A stretch of DNA of 64,000 bases from contig NC_018945.1 of assembly GCF_000304475.1 (NCBI RefSeq), forward strand, positions 186,001-250,000. The letters are read 5' to 3'. The first letter of the stretch is position 1, and the number at the start of each line of letters is the position of its first letter. This document shows, piece after piece, positions 1-9,191 of the stretch. The position numbers and the translations under genes are program-made. The notes beneath the pieces are model-generated. The model was given only the letters and a program-made list of their open reading frames with translations. It ran no database searches and had not been told where the DNA came from. Source of the stretch: Kazachstania africana CBS 2517 (taxonomy: Eukaryota > Ascomycota > Saccharomycetes > Saccharomycetales > Saccharomycetaceae).

Positions 1-1694
1 CGATTAACCCACCATGTAAAGTTTAGTAATAATTTCTGAAAAACACGTTCCAAGAAGACGAAGTCTTCACGGTTGTACAAACTTTTTTCAATCTTGAAAA
101 CACGATATGTAGCCCATGCATGAACGGGTGGATTGACGTCATTGAAATTCCATTCATATGCAGGAATTTGACCATTTGGATGCATATACCATTCTCTTGT
201 TAATAGGTCTAGCTGACGTTTAGCAAAGTCTGGATCAATCATGGAAAGTGGGATGCAATGGAAAGCACTATCCCAGGAGGCAAAAAATGGATATTCCCAC
301 TTATCTGGCATCGATAAGATATCATCGATGTAAATATGTTTCCAATTACTGTTTCTACCATTGGCTCTATTTGGGGGAGGACTTGGTTTAATACTTGGGT
401 CACCATTATACCATGCATCAAAGGTGAAATTATAAAATTGTTTGGTCCATAATAAACCAGCGAAGGCTTGCCTTTGTATGTTTCTCATTTCTGGATTGAT
501 TGGTGAAGGATTAACTCTCCAGAAGAAGTTATCTGCTTCTTCTTTACGATTCTCAAAAATAGTGTCGAAGGCTTCCTCATTAATAACAGATAGCTCGTTG
601 GAATTGAAGATGGTATTTTCGGGATCATCTGTAAATTTATACCTGATTGTGACACACTCGCCGGGAGGGATATTGGGGAAATAGTAAACGGCAGCAGCTT
701 TTGTACCTTCATTATCTGGATTTACTGTACCCTCTGTATTGCCCTTTACAACATATTCCTCGACAGCATCCTTAGAATATGGGGCAGGGTTCTTTGAAGA
801 GTTGAATAACTTCACAAAGTTCGGTTCATTTTCAGTGAATAGTAATTTTGGTTCAATATCTGCACGTTTGGATCCGTCTGCAGTGAACCCCGGAGAAGGT
901 TGGAAAACAATTTTTCTAGTTCCATATTTCTGATGTGTGACATCGATTAAATTAGATGAGTCAGTCACTTTCTTCAAACAAGGTTTATTCTTTATATTTG
1001 AATCCCAGGCCCAAGTATTTCTGAAAAAGATTTGTGGCGCGACATGCAATTGGCCTGCATGAATTTCACTTCTGTTATGAACAGTGATTCTGAAATTCAA
1101 ATCATTCGGATTATCATCACCTTTAGCCATTTCGAAAAAGACATCGAAGTATGGAGTATCATTTTCCTTTTCATTTTTAAAATATCCTTCCATTTCATTA
1201 ATTTCTAATTCTTTGTCTAAATAGCCCCTCTTACCATTTTCTTGAACTAATTCATCGTATGGGTATGCCTTCATGAAAGGATACTTATACAATGCTTTCA
1301 TATAAGAATGAGTCGGAGTATTATCTAAATAATAATACAGTTCTTTCACATCCTCACCGTGGTTACCTTGATGACCTGTTAAACCAAATAATCTTTCTTT
1401 TAATCTAATATCTTTACCATTCCATAGGGCCAGGCTAAGACAGATCAATTGTTTGTTGTCAGAAACACCGAAAAGACCATCTTCACCCCAACGAAAGACA
1501 CGAGCATTTGCGTGTTCGAAGGGAAAATGTGACCATGCATCACCATCAGCAGAATAATCTTCCCGAACAGTAGCCCAACTTCTTTCGCTCATATATGGGC
1601 CCCATCTATACCAGTATTTTTTATGGGTTCTATTCTCTTCTAGTTTCTTTTCTTCGACGGTTGAACCGACCAATTCCTCTCTTACCTTGTTCAT
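1..1694 (-). CDS. YMR196W-like glycoside hydrolase, 3' part outside the window
   Basis: The reading frame is open from an ATG at 1694 to the window edge, giving 564 codons without a stop; the C-terminal half lies outside. The start is M-N-K-V-R-E, soon followed by the family-typical stretch W-G-P-Y-M-S-E-R and then R-E-D-Y-S-A-D-G-D-A-W-S-H-F-P-F-E. These features match the cytoplasmic GH63-like family of S. cerevisiae YMR196W (about 1090 residues), which has a catalytic (alpha/alpha)6 barrel. The barrel lies in the C-terminal part, so catalytic residues can be judged only in part. No signal peptide is visible. The neighbour ICY1/ICY2 is also the neighbour in S. cerevisiae, which supports orthology. 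The natural substrate is not deducible from this sequence. Confidence 0.85.
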   Translation of the reverse strand, partial: MNKVREELVGSTVEEKKLEENRTHKKYWYRWGPYMSERSWATVREDYSADGDAWSHFPFEHANARVFRWGEDGLFGVSDNKQLICLSLALWNGKDIRLKERLFGLTGHQGNHGEDVKELYYYLDNTPTHSYMKALYKYPFMKAYPYDELVQENGKRGYLDKELEINEMEGYFKNEKENDTPYFDVFFEMAKGDDNPNDLNFRITVHNRSEIHAGQLHVAPQIFFRNTWAWDSNIKNKPCLKKVTDSSNLIDVTHQKYGTRKIVFQPSPGFTADGSKRADIEPKLLFTENEPNFVKLFNSSKNPAPYSKDAVEEYVVKGNTEGTVNPDNEGTKAAAVYYFPNIPPGECVTIRYKFTDDPENTIFNSNELSVINEEAFDTIFENRKEEADNFFWRVNPSPINPEMRNIQRQAFAGLLWTKQFYNFTFDAWYNGDPSIKPSPPPNRANGRNSNWKHIYIDDILSMPDKWEYPFFASWDSAFHCIPLSMIDPDFAKRQLDLLTREWYMHPNGQIPAYEWNFNDVNPPVHAWATYRVFKIEKSLYNREDFVFLERVFQKLLLNFTWWVN

Positions 1695-2366
1695 CGTTTT
1701 ATTAAGTTGTACGTTTTAAGAGTCAAGCAATGACAAGAATATGACAGACTACACGCAATTTGACGTTATGCCTTCTTATACGAATTGCACTTCTAATGTC
1801 AAATTGACAATGGCAAAGAGCCCCTTTTACCTAATGTATGGATGATTTTCGTTTAGAATTTAGACACTTACAAAATCGGGTTTATATCCATTAAAAGAAA
1901 ATTAGTAGTATATTATATAATTTGTATATATTCGAAGTTTAGTAATTTAGGATACGATTCTTTTTCGAATTCGTTATGCCTCTCTCTCTTTTCCCCTGAA
2001 AAGTTTGGATTGAAAGAGAAACTGTTACTCTTATAGGAAAAATGAGAGCGCTCATCTTACTTGTTTAGGATGTTTGTTTTCAGTAATTTCCCAAATTGGA
2101 AATATTCTGCTAGGGCTGGAGTGCATATTTTCTAGGTTTTCTCGAATTATGTTAGGGTTTGCTCGAGGGTATGGTAGATTTTCATCTTTTAATTAAGAGA
2201 CAACATATAAAATAAAAAGATTCTTGTGAGAGAATATTAATATCGTATCTTATTAATAATGAGATGAATGTGTATATAATTTATATTGACTGATTAAGTC
2301 ATTTTTGTGCTTTTTTTTCTTGTTTTTATCAAGTTATGCAAATGTGAGTTTCGGTATTATTATTAT

Positions 2367-2402
<36 letters not shown>

Positions 2403-2453
2403 CGGTGGTGGTTTTTTTTCCTATTGTTTGATGAATTTTAGTAGGTGGTAATC
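1695..2453. other. Intergenic region between YMR196W-like gene and ICY1/ICY2
   Basis: About 760 bases of AT-rich DNA form the promoter of the YMR196W-like gene and the 3' region of the ICY gene, both on the minus strand. It holds a trinucleotide repeat close to the ICY stop codon (separate entry). I see no further gene or RNA. Confidence 0.7.
2355..2402. repeat. Compound trinucleotide microsatellite (TAT)4(TAG)12
   Basis: Four TAT units run directly into twelve uninterrupted TAG units (2367-2402), followed by short GGT repeats and a T run. It starts about 50 bases downstream of the ICY1/ICY2 stop codon, so on that gene's transcript it would be a CTA/ATA repeat in the 3' UTR. Pure repeats of this length are likely to vary in length between strains. 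Confidence 0.95.
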
Positions 2454-2870
2454 TTATACTGAAGATAACCATATTCTGTAATTTTGTTGAGCAGCATTCA
2501 TAAATGCTTCCGGATATGATTCGAAGTCGTATGACACTTTGTTAGCCGAGTTACTGAAATCTTGTACCTTTTGACTCTTGAAGTATGAGTTATCTTGGTC
2601 TAATGAGAACATAAATTCGTCATCATCGTTATTAGTGCAATGCACGCTTTCACTTTGTGGTTTGTTTGAATGTGTGTATAAGCTGTTGTCGTGAGGATGT
2701 AATAGTGGAGAATTTAATAGTAACTCATCTTCATACGAAGAAGATTCACTTAGATTTGAAGTAATGCTGTGTGATAACAATGGAGTCTCTTGACTGTTAC
2801 TGAATGAAAGTGGGAATAAAGCATCTTCGTCTTGTACTGAGTAGTATGAATTTGAACTTGCTACTGACAT
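2454..2870 (-). CDS. ICY1/ICY2: ICY1/ICY2 family protein
   Basis: A 138-residue, Ser/Asn/Asp-rich protein without membrane segments or a known fold. Two blocks are typical of the Icy1/Icy2 pair (127 and 136 residues in S. cerevisiae): an acidic N-terminal block around S-Y-Y-S-V-Q-D-E-D and a C-terminal block with Y-P-E-A-F followed by N-Y-R-I-W-L. The position between the YMR196W-like gene and RPL36 is the same as for ICY1, and ICY2 occupies the matching slot on the sister segment, so the sequence alone does not decide which duplicate this is. The molecular function is unknown; in S. cerevisiae ICY1 was named for a reported interaction with the cytoskeleton. The ATG at 2870 opens the conserved block. 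Confidence 0.8.
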   Translation of the reverse strand: MSVASSNSYYSVQDEDALFPLSFSNSQETPLLSHSITSNLSESSSYEDELLLNSPLLHPHDNSLYTHSNKPQSESVHCTNNDDDEFMFSLDQDNSYFKSQKVQDFSNSANKVSYDFESYPEAFMNAAQQNYRIWLSSV

Positions 2871-4467
2871 TTCTTTTGTGTGGATATATTGTAATATGTG
2901 TATGACCTGGTTGGTTTTTTTTCTTTTAATAGAAATACTATTCTAGTGATAGTAAAATAAGTGTATAATTTATAATTATTGTTCTATTGTAAATTATAAG
3001 ACGAAAATAAGTTTAATGTGAAGGAACAAGAATATTGATGCTACCATACATGGCAAGTATATATATCCAAAATTGTAATTAAACATAACCTTTGCAATTT
3101 ACACGATATGCGTCATCCAACATATTATGATTCATAGAAGGAAAAAAAAAAATAGTCTCCAAGTCAATCCACAGTTTTCTTCAAAGTTCTCCATGTTTCG
3201 GTCTGTTTCCGCAATATGAGCAATCGCATGGAAAGAAAAAAGAAGAAAGAGATGGAACTATCCCGGGTGATTATTAAGACAAAAAAAAATTACACCTAAA
3301 AGTACCACGCTGCTATTCAAAAGAAGACGCGGACGACATATATTCTGGTACTGTGGTTGTTGATACATTGAGTTATGGGTATCTTGGCAAAGAAACTTTA
3401 AAATTTCCACGGCGAAATACTCTAGAGAGCGTATGTAACGAATGAGGATAGGTTTATTTTCAACTAAAAAATTATGCACCTACGCTACTCTCAGATTTGG
3501 ACGTAGCGATCTCGGTACTCCTTGCTTCTCCCCCTTGATGTGGCTGTACAATCTGCGTCCTTCCCTCGCATAACCTCTTGAGTTATTTCAACAGTAAAAA
3601 AATCTCTATTTAGCGTGATTTAGTTTCATTCAGTCACCACCACCGTTGTGAGCAGTCAAATTTGACACCCCCATTAAATGTGTGTTCAATTTCCCACTGT
3701 TTCTTTCCACCTTGCTTTTCTCTGCTATTGAGAACGGCTGACATTGCTCATTGACCCACGAGGTCATCTTTTCTTTTCCCTTCTCCGAGCTTCTCCAAGA
3801 TTCTCATGACACCGCGGCAATTCGCACCCGGGCCGTGGAATCTGAATGTGGGAAAAAAGAGTCAAACGGCAGATTCATTCCTGTTTTTCCGTCGTGAATA
3901 TGGAAAATGACTCTACCGTCAAGGTCACCAATTCACCGATACTGTGTATATATGATGTAGATGTAGTCATGCTGCCATGCAAGATAATTACATAATGTTC
4001 TTGGTCGGTCATCTCGTTAAGGGTGCTGATGACAGACGCGAAGCCACATTCCAATTCCATATTATATCGTGCATGAAAATTGAAACGTGATCTACTAAGA
4101 AGTGATTCCTATTGCTTCAAATCTTGGGATGGTAGGTTGTTATAAATTTTTAAGAAACTGTGTAATCCAATTACCGGTAAATATCTTGTTTTCCTCTGGA
4201 GAGACCTTGTCAGTACTCTAGTTTTTCAAAATTAGATTGCAGCTTGGAATGTCCCCGCATCGAACAAAATATTAAAAATAATATCGTTGTATAATCTACA
4301 TCATTCGCTATAAGATTCTAACTAATACATTTTTGATAATTATTTTATTTCATTTTAAAATTTAATATATATAATGAAAAATATTTATTAGTATTTGTTT
4401 TGTGCAGAAAACCCAACATAAAAAGAAAATTGTTAAAATTTGTTACTTAAATATAAGAGTTATCCGT
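2871..4467. promoter_or_regulatory. Long upstream region of ICY1/ICY2, with Gcn4-like sites
   Basis: About 1.6 kb without a convincing gene; the short open frames here have no codon bias or recognisable motifs. It should be the ICY promoter (minus strand) plus the 3' region of RPL36. Two Gcn4/AP-1 half-type sites lie close together: GAGTCA at 3859-3864 and TGACTC at 3908-3913, in a locally more GC-rich stretch (about 3540-3870). This would fit nutrient-responsive expression, but regulation is inferred from motifs only. Confidence 0.45.
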
Positions 4468-5200
4468 TTAATGACGTCTGGAAGCAGCAATGACATTGTT
4501 CATTTCTTCAACCTTAGCCTTAGCTCTCTTGAAAGAACCTAATCTCTTCTTGGCGACCTTTCTAGCTCTCTTTTCACCAGAGTTTCTGATTAAATCGACT
4601 AATCTTCTTTCGTATGGAGCTAAACCAGCAATTTCCTTGACTAAGGATCTAACGAAAGTGGTTCTGTTAGAAGAAGCACCCTTCTTGTAAGAGATCTTTG
4701 GAGCTGGGGTAATTGGAGTGACCTTCTTACCTTTGTTTAAACCAACAGCAATACCTGTAATAATAAAAGAATTTTTTTAGTTAGTATTATACGCCTTTTA
4801 AGAAAAAAATAAAGACTCGCTCAGTTGAATGCTATCTACGTATTTTGTTCACATATCTATGATTGGGGGATGAGAACCCCGTATTTCCTGTTAGTGTAAG
4901 TAATATTATACCACTTTTATTTTCAAGTATTTGATAAAAATTTTTTTTCTCATACTTCAAAAATTCAACATATCGCAGTTCTATAATCATTCCCATATAG
5001 TTTCAATAGAACATATTCGATGAATCGTTCTACTTAAGTTCGAACGCAACTAGTAATTATTCCTGTTGTATTGGGTAATATGCCATTTGCTCGAAATCAC
5101 ATTTTTCCTTTTCACCTTTTATATTTTTCAACGTTTCGTAGCTCAACTCTCATAATCTTATACTATCTTGTATCATCCACATACCTGATTTGACAGCCAT
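4468..5200 (-). CDS. RPL36A/RPL36B: 60S ribosomal protein eL36, spliced
   Basis: Two exons join to a 100-residue protein, the same length as yeast Rpl36. Exon 1 is 5200-5185 (16 bases, M-A-V-K-S plus one base) and exon 2 is 4754-4468. The product is very basic, contains the conserved [10 protein letters not shown] and Y-E-R-R-L stretches, and ends A-A-S-R-R-H. It is a structural protein of the large ribosomal subunit. The ATG lies in the tiny first exon, as in S. cerevisiae, so a search for simple open frames would miss the true start. Two Rap1-type sites lie upstream. Position next to ICY and GYP5 matches both S. cerevisiae copies, so the paralogue name is ambiguous. Confidence 0.95.
4755..5184 (-). 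other. Spliceosomal intron of RPL36
   Basis: A 430-base intron with 5' site GTATGT at 5184, a perfect TACTAAC branch site at 4786-4780 and a TACAG 3' end at 4755. Splicing restores the Rpl36 frame at a Ser-Gly junction. No snoRNA is apparent inside it. Confidence 0.95.
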
Positions 5201-5734
5201 TTTGTATATGTTTACTTCGATTAGATTGCTTAGAACTAATATATACCAAAATTTCTCTATCAAAATTATATATGTTATTTCATCATTTCAATATGATTTT
5301 TCATTAGATTTCCCTCTCTATCCCAGGATAGTGCTCCATGGCGCAATCCATACACTTCCTCTGCGTCCCGGCTCATCCATCGGTCGGCAAACGGAACATC
5401 TCTGTCTGGGATATTTCCCTTGCTAGCGAGACCTTCCTTCCAGCGTTCACAGCATCAGGCGGAAACTGTAATGCTGTGCACGCCCAGCAGTGCTATCAGT
5501 CTGCGCGAGATTATCCTTTCGACTTGACGCAGTGAGTTTCTCAAATGGAAAAATAATTTTACATTCTCCAAAAAAACTTTTACATGAAAAATTTGAACCA
5601 TATATAAGATGTACGGATGTAAGGCAGTCAAACGAAAATGCAAAATACAAAATTCCAACGAGGGTAACGGAATAACGAAAGTTGTGATGAATTTCAGATA
5701 TAAACGGGTAAAGTTATGTAATATGTGACTACGA
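5201..5734. promoter_or_regulatory. RPL36 promoter region with two Rap1-type sites
   Basis: The region between RPL36 and the 3' end of the GYP5-type gene. At 5609-5620 the minus strand reads ACATCCGTACAT, a near-perfect Rap1 box about 410 bases upstream of the ATG. At 5345-5356 the plus strand reads AATCCATACACT, a weaker Rap1-like site about 145 bases upstream. Rap1 boxes are the usual activator sites of yeast ribosomal protein genes. Confidence 0.7.
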
Positions 5735-8700
5735 TCAATCTTTTCTAAACACCTTTTTAAAGCCTGTCCAGCGCCCTGTTAATGAAGGTGATTTAGGCAC
5801 TTCTTGGTTTTCCTTGGCAGGCACATTCAAATTTGCCGGTGAGGATTCCAAAGATGACTCAATGCTGGATATTTGCCTTGCACTTTTCTTGTTGAATTTC
5901 TTAAGTTCGAGGATGGAGTTCTCCAATACTTTTATTTTCTCCTTCAACTCCAAATTCTGCTCCATAACCTCAGATGTTCTTTCCATCGTTCTCTCCAAAT
6001 CTTGTTTCAAATCACTTTTTAATGCAGCATCTGGATTCGGAATTGATTCCTTTTGAATTTCTTCCTGCAGACGCTCTTCCAGGTGAGTCAAATTTTCTTT
6101 TAAATCATTATTTTCATCTAAAAGGGTTTCAATCTTTAATCTGTTCTCTATGAGTTCGTTCGCAATATTTATATGCTCTGTGCTTAGTTGCGCATAATCA
6201 CGACGAAGTTTAGTTGCCTCCTTTTGTAGTTGTTGATTTTTGATTCTCATCGCCTCATATTGTGCTTCTCTTTGATGTTCAATTTGATGAATTTCATCAT
6301 ACTCGGCGGCATATCTTCCCAACGATATTGGTGTAATATGAACAGCTTCCATAGCATCATTTACAAACAAATCGACATCGTAATGACTGTCGTTTGTGGT
6401 TTCGTTATTTACCCTATTACTGTTTTGACTTCGTGGTGTCACGGACCTTTCCAGATATACGTGAGTCGCAGCTTCTGATTTTGAACGTGTTTGATGATTC
6501 TCCCTTAGGTAGTATTCAAATAATTCATTCTTCAAAAAGTTTAATAACTGATCGAATTTCAGTTCTAGCATCTGTAGCTGATTTTTTAACATCAAGTTTA
6601 CTGCAAATTTGAATGTAGATTCAACACCTTCTACAAATACAACATCAAGTATTCTTAAAACAAATTCGAGTGGAAACTTGTAGGCAAAGAGAGTCAAGAA
6701 CCACTGTGTAGCATACATAGAAGAACGGACACCCTCTCTAGTCAAATGGTTGAATAGAACAGGAGAAGTTTCTTCCAATAGTCTATCAAATTGATACAAT
6801 GTTAGCATTAAACCAGGCATTTCCTCAAGAAAAAATTCTCTTAAACCATAATTTTTCATCAGAACAACTAATAAGCCAAACGCGTCAGCCTCACTTTCAC
6901 AATTTAGAAGTAACGGTGCGGCAATAAATGCCATTCCCTGAGTGTAGCCTACATCTGGATCGTAAACTGAGTACGTGCTCAAAATATTCAAGAGGGGCTC
7001 AATTTTATCGTGTGGTACAAAGTTCGTTCTTTTCAAATCTCTGTTTATGCTAGCCTGATGTGGAGATTCAGTCGTACTTAGAGTCTCATAGATATCCTCG
7101 TATTCTTTGGACTTAGAATTTGCAATAAGTTGCCATATAATTCCTCTGATCTGTCTTGGAATACCTTTTGTAATTTCCTCTTCTAAGCGCTCAGATTCTG
7201 CATTAGCAACTTCGCCAAAGTCGTTAACAACTCTTGTCCAGAAACTCCAGTCTGTATCTGCTATTTTTTTCAATTCATCATCATCTTGTTCAGTCACTTC
7301 CATTATATTTTCTTCATTCTGAACAATTGTATTGAACGTAGATTTCAATAAAATTTGACCAGCTTCAATGTTTTCCCTTTTTGACATGACTTCGCTATCT
7401 ATCTGATAGCTTGTAGCACGAAATCTATTTACAATTAAATTAACTTCTGCCGCAGATTCAATTGGACTTGAAACATGACGAGGACTTTGAGAATTCGACT
7501 GTAAGCTTGCCAAATTTTTTCTAAATTGGTCCGATTTCATCTCCTCTGATAGTGCTGGTGGAACTGGACGCAAAACAGTCTCTGATGGTGATCTTTCGTT
7601 ACCAGAGATAGATCGAGAAACGCTACTAGATCTCGAGGACGTAAATGCTACCTTTCTGCTTGGCAGAGGAGGAATAGCTGGTCCCGAATGAGATGTTCGT
7701 GACGGTAATGGTGGAGATACCTTCGCCGAGGAATCGTTCCCATCTCCTACATATACTTCATGAGAGTTGTTTTCGCTGGACGAGGAACGTGGGGGAATAG
7801 GAGGGGGCCTAGAATTAGCAACGTTTATATTTAATGTTCGGGCAACTACTTCACTTGCTTCAGTGCTTGATCCAGCATCTACGGGAACAACAACAGAAGA
7901 GGCTGTTGATGTTACAGGCGGCAAAATACGACTTACTGGGGCAGTATATTCTCCTGGTTGTGTCACTATTGACTCTTCTGTTGGATGGTCAGCATTTAAA
8001 TCTGGTCTATTCTCTTCGGTAGACTCATTTTCATTGATATAATCCGCAGCGGATGATTTATCAACAGCAGTAGTAGCTTCGTCCGTCTTCGTAATCTCGC
8101 CTTCGTCGAGCGTTGGCTGCTCGGTCAGGCTTGTGACTTCATCTTGTACTTCGAGTTCTGTTCCTGAGAGAGGAGCATCTGTATTTTTCTTGATCTCTTC
8201 ATTTGGAGATTGTTCTATATTGGTGTCATCATTTGATGCTATGCCGCCAACCTCTTGTTTTTCTACATCAATATCTTGTTTTCCCTCACTGCTTTCTTCT
8301 GCATTCAGTGGTATCACTTCGGTTTCAAAAGCAATCGGCTTTCCAGCTCTCTCTTCATCTTTCTCTTCTTGGTTACTTTGTTCATTAATAGACATTGCAT
8401 CATTGAAAGCAATATCAGTACCTTCAGTTCGTTCGGCTTGCTGTGAGTAACCTTCATTTGAGAGCTTCCCTTCCTCAACCAAAGAGCCTCCAAATCTTGC
8501 TACTTGATCATTAGCCACAGAATGTTGCGATTCCTCAATTTCTTGGTTTTGGGAGGACTCCCCTTGTCCTGTGTCATCGTCGATTTTTGAATTCGCTTCA
8601 GTTCCAAATTCATAAGCATTTGCCTCTGGACTTGCATCATTTCCCTCATCTTCGTGCTGTAGTTCTTTATCTTCTTGTTTATCATTAACAGCAACTGTAG

Positions 8701-8971
8701 CACTAAGATCCTCAGATACAATTGCTTCCTCCGCCTCTTCTTTTGCATTCGCCTCTACTGACAGTTCGACCGCATTATCATCCACTATGCCCCCTGTTCC
8801 TATTTCTTCAGGAGTAGCATACGCCTCTGCACTTTCATATCCTTCTATATCTGAAACATCTTTTGTGCTAGATTCAGATAATCTCTTAGATTTTTCATCC
8901 AAAATATCAATCTTATCTTCTTTTGCCTTTTGAGCAGCTTTCTTCTTCTTGTTCTGTTTCTTACGAGCCAT
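5735..8971 (-). CDS. GYP5: Rab GTPase-activating protein, GYP5/GYL1 family
   Basis: A 1078-residue protein. Residues 1-15 are very basic. Residues about 20-330 are strongly acidic (Glu/Asp/Ser/Asn) and probably disordered. Residues about 390-460 carry proline-rich PPIPPR and PPLPSR motifs, likely SH3 ligands. A TBC domain spans roughly 600-810, followed by a long coiled coil (about 890-1030) and a basic tail. Both catalytic fingers of TBC GAPs are visible: the arginine of N-R-D-L-K-R-T and the glutamine of Y-T-Q-G. This suggests an active enzyme of the Gyp5 type, which acts on Ypt1 and Sec4 in ER-to-Golgi transport and polarised exocytosis. It is longer than Gyp5 (894) or Gyl1 (720), mainly in the acidic N-terminus. 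The adjacent GAL4 matches the GYP5 locus. Confidence 0.88.
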   Translation of the reverse strand: MARKKQNKKKKAAQKAKEDKIDILDEKSKRLSESSTKDVSDIEGYESAEAYATPEEIGTGGIVDDNAVELSVEANAKEEAEEAIVSEDLSATVAVNDKQEDKELQHEDEGNDASPEANAYEFGTEANSKIDDDTGQGESSQNQEIEESQHSVANDQVARFGGSLVEEGKLSNEGYSQQAERTEGTDIAFNDAMSINEQSNQEEKDEERAGKPIAFETEVIPLNAEESSEGKQDIDVEKQEVGGIASNDDTNIEQSPNEEIKKNTDAPLSGTELEVQDEVTSLTEQPTLDEGEITKTDEATTAVDKSSAADYINENESTEENRPDLNADHPTEESIVTQPGEYTAPVSRILPPVTSTASSVVVPVDAGSSTEASEVVARTLNINVANSRPPPIPPRSSSSENNSHEVYVGDGNDSSAKVSPPLPSRTSHSGPAIPPLPSRKVAFTSSRSSSVSRSISGNERSPSETVLRPVPPALSEEMKSDQFRKNLASLQSNSQSPRHVSSPIESAAEVNLIVNRFRATSYQIDSEVMSKRENIEAGQILLKSTFNTIVQNEENIMEVTEQDDDELKKIADTDWSFWTRVVNDFGEVANAESERLEEEITKGIPRQIRGIIWQLIANSKSKEYEDIYETLSTTESPHQASINRDLKRTNFVPHDKIEPLLNILSTYSVYDPDVGYTQGMAFIAAPLLLNCESEADAFGLLVVLMKNYGLREFFLEEMPGLMLTLYQFDRLLEETSPVLFNHLTREGVRSSMYATQWFLTLFAYKFPLEFVLRILDVVFVEGVESTFKFAVNLMLKNQLQMLELKFDQLLNFLKNELFEYYLRENHQTRSKSEAATHVYLERSVTPRSQNSNRVNNETTNDSHYDVDLFVNDAMEAVHITPISLGRYAAEYDEIHQIEHQREAQYEAMRIKNQQLQKEATKLRRDYAQLSTEHINIANELIENRLKIETLLDENNDLKENLTHLEERLQEEIQKESIPNPDAALKSDLKQDLERTMERTSEVMEQNLELKEKIKVLENSILELKKFNKKSARQISSIESSLESSPANLNVPAKENQEVPKSPSLTGRWTGFKKVFRKD

Positions 8972-9191
8972 TGTTCTTTGTACTCTTGTTAAGTGTAAGC
9001 TCTAATACACCTTGGTTGGTGTCGTTTATATAATTTAAGATCTTGCCTGATTATTGTTCCAAGCATTCAAACGCGCAACTTTTTTCGTAAGTATGTAACT
9101 TTATATGAAAACTACGTAATTGCACTGTTACAAAATAAATTAATTAAAAGATATTATTCTAGCTCTATGAGAAATGTTACATGATTATATA

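Noticed and set aside
3258..4060. Two minus-strand frames of 60-73 codons upstream of ICY1/ICY2
   Set aside because: No recognisable motif or codon bias, and they fall in the expected promoter region.
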